The notes under the pieces are model-generated. The model made no database searches. It saw only the letters and a program-made list of their open reading frames with translations, and had not been told where the DNA came from. A stretch of 64,000 nucleotides of DNA from Pegea sp. RAD2-039 (lineage: Eukaryota > Chordata > Thaliacea > Salpida > Salpidae): the NCBI GenBank assembly GCA_034620365.1, contig JAQGEQ010000318.1, positions 405,570-469,569 of the forward strand. The letters are read 5' to 3'. A program made the translations under genes and the position numbers. Every line of letters starts with the position of its first letter. The stretch's first letter is position 1. Shown here piece after piece: positions 51,316 through 62,955 of the stretch.

Positions 51316-54211
51316 ATGGTAGATAGATTAAATAGCAAAGTTGTTTTCGATTCAATTATGCCACCTACAGATGATAAAAGGTTAGTAGAATTTTGTGTCT
51401 TCACTTAAAATTGTTCGCTAAGTAAACTTACTTTAAATTCACTTTTTATTTAAAATAAAAACAGATTACAAAAATATTTATGTTGCATCTAAAAAGATTA
51501 ATAACTTAAATTTTATCAATTTTAACTTGTAATTATTATATTTCTAATTTGTTTTAGAGTCATTTTAGTGTTACTCAATCATTTAAAAGAATTTAAATTT
51601 TATTGTTTTATTTATTTATAAATTTAAGAACTGAATTAAGTATTTTTGATTTTAATTATTCACTTTTTTTATTTTATCAAACTTGTTTCTAATTCTTTAT
51701 TTATAATTTGATACTAAAGTAAATTATACTTTTGATAATTTTAGAGATGAAGTTTCGGAAGTTGATAATTGTACAAATCTTCATCAACTTAAACTGAATG
51801 ACTCTTCTGAAGATTCTCAGGTTCATGATGTTAGCATCAAAGTGAAATTAAATGAATTTGAAAGAAGTTTCAATTGTGACAAACGTATATTAGTTGCTGC
51901 TTCACCTTATTTTGAAGCAATGTTTCGTGATAAGTTAGATTCAAGATTCAACTTCAATTGTGAAAATAACTGAATATACAAAAAACTATTTGAATTTATT
52001 AAGGTGGTGGATTTAAAGAATCATATTCTCGTGAAGTTACCTTAAATGAGGTAGACCCAAATGTATTCTCTGATCTTCTAGGATACATTTACACAAACAA
52101 AATACAAATCAATGAAGAAAATGTTGAGAAACTGATGATTGCAGATTCCATGTTTCAAATAAATGGTTTAGAGAATTTATGTAGCAAGTAAGCTAGTTTT
52201 TTCAAATCAGTTTCTTTCAATAGTTTTTTGTAATTATACTTTATCAATTACAGCTTTTTGGAAAGTCAAATAGAGATTTCCAACTGCTTCGAATTCGCAA
52301 CATTTACTGAGAATTATGGATTTTTGGAGCTTTCAACGAAAATAGGAAAATTTATTGGAAAAAACTTTATAGAAGTAAGAAAATAGAGAAATGTTATTTT
52401 CTTGACTAAAACATTTTAAGTAGAAAGATTTTTTCTACTTCATCAAACTTAAATATTTATGAAATATTTACTTGCTTCGTTATTTCTACTGATTTTGTTC
52501 TTTTCATATTTAATAAGAAAAAGTTTTTGATTGATTTCATGATATTTACCAGATTTCTAAATGTGATGAATTCAAATTACAACCAGACTCTGTAATTTGT
52601 AAAATAATTTCAAACGATGAGCTTCATGTGATTTGTGAATCCCAAGTATTCAATGCTCTTTTAGATTGGATCAAATATGATTTAACTTCAAGAAAACATT
52701 GTTTAAATAAGTTAATTAAGAACGTAAGTATCTAGAAACTATAAAGTTGTAGACTTGTGAGTATAAAATTGTGATTTCTCTAGGTACGATGCCATTTTAT
52801 AAATCCAAATTTTATTTCGACGAAATTAGAAAGTTGTGATGTAATTAGAGATACTTGTCATGAGTATCTCAGCAAGGTCCTCGATGACCTGAAAGCTTAC
52901 ATCCCAATTGAAAGTAAGCCAAGACAACTTGATATTCGGCAGGTAAGATTATTTAATTAAATACTTTTCACTTCAACCACTGACATATGACGTCATAGGT
53001 GATCTACATCGTTGATGGATCCAATATATCTGATGAGAAATCTTTGGAAAGTGCAAAGTTCTGTTTGTCTGAAACAGATGTTTGGTTTAAACTTCCGAAG
53101 ATATGTCTTCGAAAAACTTGGGGATCTGTTGTCATCAACGGTTTCATTTATATGTTTAAGTGGAATGGTGTAATAAAAAGGTTAGAAGCATGAAGCAAAT
53201 GATGACATCATCATTGCAAACTAAATATGACGTCATCACATTTCTAGATACGACCCAATTTTAAATGAGTGGAAGAAGTGCAAAAGTTTAGAAGATAAAT
53301 TGTATTTAGACGGTCGAATATGTTGGCCGAGATTTGGAGTTATTGAAAATGAATTGTACATTTTTAAAGATTATGATGAAGATTATTATTCAGAATATGA
53401 TGAAGATTTTCATTATTTAAATAAAACTAGAATAGTAAAGTGAGTGATGAAATGAGATTTCACCCAAAATTTCATTTGCCAAAAACTATTATGTTATTTC
53501 CAGATACGATCCGATCACTGATGAATGGACGCAAAGAGCTTCATTAAATAGATATCGTAACATTTTCGCTTGTGCTGTCTTCAACCGGATGTTGTATGTT
53601 GTCGGTGGTTACGATTTTAATAACATAGTTCCTCGTGTGGAGAAATATGATCCACAGAGGGACGAATGGAGTTCTGTAAAATCGATGTTGACACCTCGAA
53701 GTTATCTAGGTATTTGCTGATGACGTCACGATGACGTTTTGATCTTATGATGATAACTAATTCTAAAATCATTAAAGATGTAGTCACACTTGGCAATTAT
53801 ATCTACGCCATTGGTGGTAATAATGGAGAAAAATATTTAAAGACTGTTGAAAGATACGATGTCCTCAATGATAATTGGGAGTTTGTAGCAAGTATGAAAT
53901 ATGCAAGATACTTCCCAAAAGCTGTTGTCTTTAATAAGAAGATTTATGTTTTTGGTAAAACTTTTCTTATGTTTCGAATTGAAAAACTTTTTGATAAAAT
54001 GTTTATGATGTTTACAATAATTTGCATAATTGTGATGAGCTTGTTGATTGTTTCAGGTTATTATGGAAATGAAGATGTAGAAATTGTCGAATGTTACAAT
54101 GAAGTAACAAATGAATGGAAAGAAGTTGCAAGAACGAATGGAAGGATTGATCAAGTCATAGTCAGTTATCAACCATGTGTACCTGACATATGTGAAAATT
54201 TCCCATTTTAA
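51316..54211 (+). pseudogene. Gene 7: BTB-BACK-Kelch copy with lost exon-2 splice donor
   Basis: Expected exons: 51316-51380, 51745-51929, 52004-52187, 52254-52374, 52553-52723, 52784-52942, 52999-53180, 53248-53439, 53504-53709, 53778-53954, 54057-54211; if spliced normally this gives 598 aa. The donor after exon 2 is AT instead of GT (cgtGATAAGT at 51930, where the other BTB-bearing copies read cgtGGTAAGT). If the intron is retained, translation stops at 51971-51973 after 97 residues, within the BTB domain. The rest of the frame is intact, so the loss is recent, or an alternative donor or internal start is used. The exon 8 loop is long (DYDEDYYSEYDEDFHYLNK). Cassettes: DGSNISDEK, RKTWG, NRYRNIFA, NNGEKYLK. 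The last blade has a single G (FGYYGNED). Acceptor of intron 6 reads cgtcatag. Confidence 0.75.
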
Positions 54212-57200
54212 TAAATAAATTTTACTAGTAGATTGCTGTGAAGTTTATTTTCAGTATAAAGTTGCTTTTGAGGTCGTGTTTATTTTCAAAAATATTTAGA
54301 ATAAAATCAAAATGTTCTTTCATGAATATTTTCATATTTTTTAATTTTTTGATAATTTACAAAATATAAAAAAGTTTGTTAGAATTTAGAGATTTATTTT
54401 AATCATCAAATCAGATCTTTTTTGTTTGAAGTTATTTAGAAATTGAAGTTCATTAAATTTTTAACAAATTTTTGTCTAATAAGAAACAAATTCTGTGAAA
54501 TTAGAAAATTTATTAACGATACATCTTATAGTGAAGTTCTAAACAAAAGTAGGATTTGATTAATTACTAAAAGTTAACGATTTAAAGATTTGTTCATTCG
54601 TCATTTTCGACATAAACGAAAACGCATTCAGTTCTGACTACAAAATTTTATAATAAAGTGTTTAATCAAGATAAAAACTAAAAACATTATTCACTTTATT
54701 CATCGAAATTTTGCAACTTTTCTAAATATTTTTATAAGTATCATTGACCTCGTCAATGATTTCATATAACATGATACCATGTTTCAAGGTTCTTGTGGTT
54801 TATTCTGTACATTAGTCTGACTTTTTCATTATTATTTCGTTGAATATTATGATGAGATAAAATGTTAGGGGCTCTGAAACTCGCCCAGAAACACAAACAG
54901 ATTCACAAGGTTCTCTTATTATAGATTTTATGGTGATAACCAGAATTACATACAGATAGATATTTGAGGTTTTTAAACTTGTGGCCTGAAACATCTGCAG
55001 CGATTATATTGACCTCAATAATAAAAGCAATTTCAGCAAATAACTTCTATTTTTATCTGAAAAATAATTTCCTGGTGAGAGTTAACTCAAAGAATTTAAA
55101 GAATATTAACTTCACTAAACAAATTTGTCAAACTATTTTACTTGCTTATAATATTATACAAAGAGAAAGTTTCTACAATTAGTTTACTATTTTAATGTAT
55201 GCTCTTTACTTATAATAATATCAGAATAGTGAACACTGTTTCAAAGTTTTTATTAACATCAAATTTATCAAACTGAATATAAAGTATTAAGTTAAAAACA
55301 GACTAATATCTGATAATATGTCAAGTTAAAAATATACAAAATTTGTAAATTGTACATATTTGACTGTTCATTATACATATCAAATTAACACATTAAAAGG
55401 CTTTCAATGCTAAAATATTAACAAAAAATATTAAATAGTTTATTTATACTAATTATTAGCTAAAACATCACAGAAAAAAGCTTTTAAAATAAAGCATTTC
55501 CAAAATTATTGAAATGTTAAATCATATAAAAACTTAAACTTGCTTTTTAGATCTTTCAAAATTGGTTTGGTTCAATTATTTGAGTTAATCAGGAAATTAA
55601 AGAAGACTTTAAATTAAAAAAACAATCTTCCAGAACTAGATTGAAAAGTTTAGCTTGAAAAATTTTAACAACTAAAGCTGATAAAAATCATAATTGAAAT
55701 TAATAATCTTTTTGAAAATAGTTAAAACACTTTTTCACTGTAATTTCTAAAAGTGGAACAGATACTCATGAGAAAAGTTATGTGATTTTTGAAGAGATCT
55801 TGCTGATATAAAATATTTGTTTTTGTTAAAACAATTGTTTGATTTATAAAATGTTACAAAATAAGTCTTGAAAACGCTCAAGTCACAAAGAAAACGGTTT
55901 GAAAAAGTTTAATTAAAATGCTGAATATTCTGAAGGGAATTGTCATCTATTGAGAAACCATCAAATTATGAGTTTTAATAACTTCTGTTATTCTCATTTT
56001 ACAGGTTTTCTTATCTGACTACAAATCGTCAGACTTTTGTCCAGCTGTTGATACAAAATTAATAATTTTAAGAAATCAAATATAACCAGTTTTACTTTTA
56101 CAGCTTAAATTAAAATTTACTGATAATCATTTCAATACAAACTGTATGTCTTCTTCTTGTTCAACAAAAACTTTTTACATTTCTGCTTAATTTTTTTAAA
56201 GTAATTTTACTTACGACAAAAATTGAATATTTTGTAGAAAGACCCTTCGTGAATATATGAAGAATAACCCATAAAATCAAAAAACGCAATTCCACTTTGC
56301 TTATGCTTATTTTCTTTCCTATTTTCAAAACACGAAAAATTGAAATTGGATATAGAGGATACAACTTTAGATTTTAATGTCTTGTTTATAAACTGATTTA
56401 ATTTTAGTTGTTTACTCAATTTTCACGGGAAATAACTTTATCTTTACAAGTAATTTCATTTGAAAACTTTTTAGTAAAAAATTAACATAAGGGTAGATAT
56501 TTGAAACCGTTTAAAAAATTTAACACAAAGTTATAAACTTACTGTCCATAAATATATAATAATCCTAAACATGATAAAAGTTTAACTGGATTTAGATAAC
56601 AAATTTAGAAGCAAACATTTTATCAGATCTTCATCTTTTTGTTTATCAGTAACTTCTTCTTTTGCAGGACTTTTGGTAACATTATCATCAGTTACTGGGA
56701 AAGTTTCAGGTTTTGGCGATGTCAAAAATTATAAATTAAATGATTTCAGATAAATATATTTAAATATATATATATTGAATAGATATAGAAAGTTATAAGT
56801 TGCAAAAAATCAAGACTAATAATAATTTTATTTATGGTAATTTAATTTTTTTATACATTGTTACAAAAGCTCGATAATAAGATCAAGAAATTATAGCAAA
56901 TAGACCAGATCGTCTTCTAGACCCAAAAATTATGCTTACTAATTGGTGTTGAAGTACCAAGTGATGCAAATGTAAGTAAAAAGGTACTACTTGATATTGA
57001 AGTACCAAGTGGTGCAAATGTAAGTATACTTTTACACATTTTACACAAACAACTTTTACTGTCTGATATCCCCCACAAACTAAGCATCGCATCTTAACCG
57101 CTTTACTGCAATTAACTTCGTTCCACTTCATTAATCTTTAATTTTATTCACTAAAAAATAAATGAGTTAAATATTGTTACAGGGTTAAGTTTTTGAAAAG

Positions 57201-57562
57201 ATATTAGATTTGATATTTTACAATTTACTTTTGTATTTGTTTTTACAGAAGAATTATCTATAGAAATATCTTAAGGTAACCTAGAGGTATTTCTTGGACG
57301 ATGCTAACTGCTATAATTTGCAAAGAACAAAGTTTGTCGGTGAACTTGTCAAGAAATTTCATGTTTAGTAAAAACGCTGTTTGTTAATTTACTTTTTGAT
57401 AAAATTAATCTAAAACTAACTACAAAAGATTGGTCTCGACCTGTCAAAGTAACGTGGTCTGATATTCGAGTTCCTCTCTAGTTCAAATTACAGAAACGAG
57501 AACTACGTATGTCAGTCATCAATCAAACATATCCAAAAATAAATTCAACTTACTATGTAACT
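54212..57562. other. Spacer A of unit 7
   Basis: Complete spacer A: hairpin 54741-54759, + ORF 54964-55182 (PETSAAII here against PETFAAMI in units 1 and 6), minus ORFs 56161-56419 and CxxC ORF 56883-57131. Confidence 0.5.
56883..57131 (-). CDS. Hypothetical CxxC protein with 16-aa repeats, unit 7
   Basis: An 82-codon copy, identical in predicted protein to unit 3 as far as I can see. Minisatellite at 56949-57028. Family unknown. Confidence 0.25.
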   Translation of the reverse strand: MKWNEVNCSKAVKMRCLVCGGYQTVKVVCVKCVKVYLHLHHLVLQYQVVPFYLHLHHLVLQHQLVSIIFGSRRRSGLFAIIS

Positions 57563-58179
57563 TGGTCAGCATTGAGAGTTATTAAACGTGTAACTTCATT
57601 TTGTATTTTTACAGTAATATGTTTTAGTGAGAAGTATAGTTGATTAACAATAATTAATTTTTCTTATAAGAGTTTCTATGAGGCTATAAAGTATTCAGGA
57701 ATTATGCAAATATGAAAGTCCTATGGTCGTATATGTTTGCAGCTGTAACTTTTTCAAATATTATAAAAGATTTATAGTAGTAAGTGAATATGCTGGAAGC
57801 ATAAAGTTTGAAAGGTGGTAATTACTTCAGTTTTTAATGTCAAAGCTTCGTATTCGAAAGCTGATGAAAGCATTACATTAAGCAAGTTTAGTTTACTAAG
57901 CTCATATCAATGTAAGATGGTTTTTTCTACTGATTAGATGGAATAACAACGAATTGGAGAAAATTTATTTCACTTGTATATAAAAATGTGGTTTATAAAA
58001 TTTAGATTGATTCCAACTTTGCCGTCAAAGATACAAAATATTTATACTTGATAAAGAGTAATGTTTCCTATCGAACGCTGAAGTTGTCTTTCCAAACTGT
58101 GGATGAATATAGTTGTTTCAAAAAAATGTGTAATAGTAAACCATGAAAAAAAATTTTTATTTATTGATCTCGAATTTGC

Positions 58180-58380
58180 TTTTTTTTTTTTTATATATAT
58201 AAATGCGAAGGAGGGTGCCTAAAGAGAGCACAACTCACTAACACACATTCTCAGGAGTTTTTTATGTTTTTTTTTTTCTCAGGAGTTTTATATGTCTCCA
58301 CCTGGGTTCGAACCCGGTACTTCCAAACTAGATGTTCCTTGTAGCTAGGTGTAGTAACCGCTTCGCCATCAAGCAGGACA
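58180..58380 (-). mobile_element. tRNA-derived SINE, minus orientation, unit 8
   Basis: Same element at the same site as in unit 5. A box at 58355-58368 and B box at 58304-58315 (minus strand). It differs mainly in the length of internal T runs. It is a co-duplicated copy of one insertion, not an independent one. Confidence 0.8.
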
Positions 58381-58702
58381 ATCATAAACATCTATATAAT
58401 AGACTTCTATTGTAAATTCAATAAATATATATAATTGAATTTCAATACAGAAAGTGTCAATTTCTTTCCATCTACATAGCTTATAAAGTTCAGCAGAAAT
58501 TCTTTCAGTTGTTTAATAATTAGTTTGTCAGAGTTTTCTTTACATTTTTGAATAAATAAAATAAAATAACTGTTTGACTTTATTGTTGTAACTAATAAAA
58601 GATAATCTCTTTAATAATCTCTTCAGCGACTTTTCACCAACCACCTCATGATAGCATCATGAAGCTTATTTGGGCTAACCAATAACATCATTAATATCAA
58701 TA

Positions 58703-58920
58703 GAAGCTGATATCAGCATTTGCATCAGTAGGACACCTGGTACATTTAATCTGGCATAATACAAAGCTATCTTTTAAAACTAAGGCGACCATTTATAGAG
58801 CGTTTGTCTCTTGTAAGCTATCGTACGTTAGCAAAACATGGACCTTGTCGAAAGCTAATGAAATTAAAATAAAAACTTTCTGTTTTCGATTTTCTTGTTT
58901 CTGTCAAAATAAATTTTAAC
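58703..58920 (+). mobile_element. Decayed LINE fragment, unit 8
   Basis: Same remnant, TLSKANEIK version as unit 5. Confidence 0.6.
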
Positions 58921-60067
58921 GTGACAGCAAAAGATCTCAAACTAGAAAGTTTTGAAGCAAACTAATCTAACAACAATGTAGTTCATGCTAAACATCAAAG
59001 GCTTCACATGCTCTACTACTTTTACTATTAATTTCAGAAAGGTCTTAAACAAATTATTTTTTCTAGTTACTATATAATGTTAATTATGAAAATGATTTTA
59101 CAATTTCTTTCAACAAGTTAGGGAAAATAAAAATATTTTTCTAATTTTCTAGAGTGATTTATTTTTGAAATTATTTTGTAGCTTCTTACGTTTTTCTGAT
59201 TTCGAATTATTCTAACTTTTCCTGATGAGTCTTATATGCTTTTAACAAATGGTAATATTATTTATTATTATTTAACATATATTTTAATTATTCATTTATA
59301 GAATTTCAAAATTCAACTTATACTACTTTTATTTATAACTACCTATAATAAAATAGTAAAATATTTTGCCGCCGACGTAAATGGTTTTCATCATTCGTTT
59401 TCAGATAACTGTCATCTGCTAATTATCTACTTGTAACTAGCGTCTATCATTCTTGTAGTTGTCATTATTTTTAGTTGTCTTCTTATTACTTTGAATAAAT
59501 CTCCTTAAAAGAATTATATTTACTTTCTTTAAAAAATTTATCATCGTTTTGTTTATCTAATATTTTTTTAATTTTTGGAAAACAGTTTTAATTAATCTTT
59601 TTCTAAATTTTTCCTTTTCTATCAAACTTTTTTAATTTATTTTAGTGAAATATTTTTCTTTTAATTTTAATGATGCTTCTTGGTTAAATCGTTTCTATAA
59701 TTTAATATATTTTCTTATGATTTTATATTTTTGTATTTGAATTTAACTTGTTTAAACTTGGTAGTTTAACCTTTGTAGTTAAACCTTTTTAGTTTATGAT
59801 TATAATAATTACTTTTTATCAAAATATGTTCGGCGTTTTACTGTTACAAGTTCTAAAAAATTTATTTTAAAAGTTTTATAAAAATTGCTAATATTTAATT
59901 CAAATACTTTTTTTCTTTTGAGATTATTTATTATTTATTTTAGATTATTTATCCGATATTTCGATTTATTTGGTAGTTTTAAAATTAAACTGTTTATATA
60001 AATCAACTAATTCATTTATATAACATCAGCAGTTGGTAGATTTTCTAAACTTGTTAAATACATCAAA

Positions 60068-62955
60068 ATGGTAGATAGATTAAATAGCAAAGTTGTTTTC
60101 GATTCAATTATGCCACCTACAGATGATAAAAGGTTAGTAGAATTTTGTGTCTTCACTTAAAATTGTTCGCTAAATAAACTTACTTTAAATTCACCTTTTA
60201 TTTAAAATAAACACAAATTAGAAAATTATTCATGTTGCATTTAAAAAGATTAATAACTTAAATTTTATCAATTTTAACTTGTAATTATTATATTTCTAAT
60301 TTGTTTTAGAGTCATTTTAGTGTTACTCAATTATTTAAAAGAATTTAAATTTTATTGTTTTATTTATTTATAAATTTAAGAACTGAATTAAGTATTTGTG
60401 ATTTTAATTATTCACTTTTTTATTTTATCAAACATGTTTCTAATTCTTTATTTATAATTTGATACTAAAGTAAATTATACTTTTGATAATTTTAGAGATG
60501 AAGTTTCGGAAGTTGATAATTGTACAAATCTTCATCATCTTAAACTGAATGACTCTTCTGAAGATTCTCAGATTCATGATGTTAGCATCAAAGTGAAATT
60601 AAATGAATTTGAAAGAAGTTTCAATTGTGACAAACGTATATTAGTTGCTGCTTCACCTTATTTTGAAGCAATGTTTCGTGGTAAGTTAGATTCAAGTTTC
60701 ATCTTTAATTGTGAAAATAACTGAATATATCAACAAAAAACTATTTGAATTTATTAAGGTGGATTTAAAGAATCATATTCTCGTGAAGTTACCTTAAATG
60801 AGGTAGACCCAAATGTATTCTCTGATCTTCTAGGATACATTTACACAAACAAAATACAAATCAATGAAGAAAACGTTGAGAAACTGATGATTGCAGATTC
60901 CATATTTCAAATAAATGGTTTAGAGAAGTTATGTAGCAAGTAAGCTAGTTTTATTAATCAGTTTCTTTCAATAGTTTTTGTAATTATACTTTATCAATTA
61001 CAGCTTTTTGGAAAGTCAAATAGAGATTTCCAACTGTATTGGATTTGCAACGTTTGCTGAGAATTATGGATTTTTGGAGCTTTCAACCAAAATTGAAAAA
61101 TTTATTGGAAAGAACTTTATAGAAGTAAGAAAATAAAGAAATGATATTTTCTTGGCTAAAACATTTTAAGTAGAAAGATTTTTTCTACTTCATCAAACTT
61201 AAATATTTATGAAATATTTACTTGCTTCTTTATTTATACTAATTTTGTTCTTTTCATTATTAATAAGAAAAAGTTTTTGATTAATCTCATGATTTTTACC
61301 AGATTTCAAAAAGTGAAGAATTTAAATTACAACCAGACTCTGTAATTTGTAAAATAACTTCAAAAGATGAGCTTCATGTGATTTGTGAATCCCAAGTATT
61401 CAATGCTCTTCTAGAGTGGATCAAATATGATTTAACTTCAAGAAAACATTATTTAAATAAATTAATTAAGAACGTAAGTATCTAGAAACTATAAAGTTGT
61501 ATATTTGTGAGTATAAAATTGTGTTTTCTCTAGGTACGATGCCATTTTATAAATCCAAATTTTATTTCGACGAAATTAGAAAGTTGTGATGTAATTAGAG
61601 ATACTTGTCATGAGTATCTCAGCAAGGTCCTCGATGACCTGAAAGCTTACATCCCAATTGAAAGTAAGCCAAGACAACTTGATATTCGGCAGGTAAGATT
61701 ATTTAATTAAATACTTTTCACTTCAACCACTGACATATGACGTCATAGGTGATCTACATCGTTGATGAATTCGGTAGATCTGATGACAAATCTTTGGAAA
61801 GTGCAAAGTTCTGTTTGTCTGAAACGGATGTTTGGTTTAAACTCCCAAAGATATGTCTTCGAAACACTTGGGGATCTGTTGTCATCAACGGTTTCATTTA
61901 TATTATAAAGAGGAATGGTGATATGGAAAGGTTAGAAGCATGAAGCAAATGATGACATCATCATTGCAAACTAAATATGACGTCATCACATTTCTAGATA
62001 CGACCCAATTTTAAATGAGTGGAAGAAGTGCAAAAGTTTAGAAGATGACTTGTATTTAGACGGTCGAATATGTTGGCCGAAATTTGGAGTTATTGAAAAT
62101 GAATTGTACATTTTTCAAGATTATTATGAAGATTATTATGAAGATTTTCATTATTTAAGAAAAACTAGAATAGTAAAGTGAGTGATGAAATGAGATTTCA
62201 ACCAAAACTTCATTTGCCAAAAACTATTATGTTATTTCCAGATACGATCCGATCACTGATGAATGGATGCAAAGAGCTTCATTAAAGAGAGGCTTCTGGT
62301 TCGGTTGTGCTGTCTTCAACCGGATGTTGTATGTTGTCGGTGGTTACGACTTGCATAACACAATTGCTAGTGTGGAGAAATATGATCCACAGAGGGACGA
62401 ATGGATTTCTGTAGAATCGATGTTGACACCTCGAAGTTATCTAGGTATTTGCTGATGACGTCACGATGACGTTTTGATCTTATGATGATAACTAATTCTA
62501 AAATCATTAAAGATGTAGTCACACTTGGCAACTATATCTACGCCATTGGTGGTTGTAATTACGGAGTAGGAAATTTAAAAACTGTTGAGAGATACGATGT
62601 CCTTAATGATAATTGGGAGTTTGTAGCAAGTATGAAATATGCAAGGAAATGCCCAAATGCTGTTGTATTTAATAAGAATATTTATGTTTTTGGTAAAACT
62701 TTTGTTATGTTTGGAATTGAAAAACGTTTTAATTAAATTTTGATGATGTTTGCAAAAATTTGCATAATTGTGATGAGCTTGTTGATTGTTTCAGGAGGTT
62801 TTTCTGAAAGAGAAGTTGATGTTAAAATTGTCGAATGTTACAATGAAGTAACAAATGAATGGAAAGAAGTTGCAAGAACGAATGAAAGGATTTATCAAGT
62901 CATAGTCAGTTATCAACCATGTGTACCTGACATATGTGAAAATTTCCCATTTTAA
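60068..62955 (+). CDS. Gene 8: BTB-BACK-Kelch protein (KLHL-like), 595 aa
   Basis: Eleven exons: 60068-60132, 60496-60680, 60759-60939, 61004-61124, 61303-61473, 61534-61692, 61749-61930, 61998-62177, 62242-62444, 62513-62692, 62795-62955. Phases agree across 596 codons. Exon 3 has GG before FKES, as in gene 1. Exon 8 (180 nt) carries the loop DYYEDYYEDFHYLRK. Exon 9 is one codon shorter than in gene 1 because of the unique cassette KRGFWFG. Other cassettes: DEFGRSDDK, RNTWG (as gene 4), YDLHNTIAS, CNYGVGNLK, GFSEREVDVKI. BACK reads NCIGFATFAENYG. Intron 10 (62693-62794) is 102 bp but has an in-frame TAA, so intron retention would truncate. Confidence 0.9.

Larger units (their letters stand above)
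57563..60067 (+). other. Unit 8 upstream block, shortened and SINE-bearing
   Basis: Shares the unit 5 hallmarks: altered start (acagtaatatgttttagtga), about 0.9 kb missing at 57920, SINE insertion and the gtagttaaacc-like duplication near 59763-59790. The GC-rich element lies near 59367. Confidence 0.65.
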
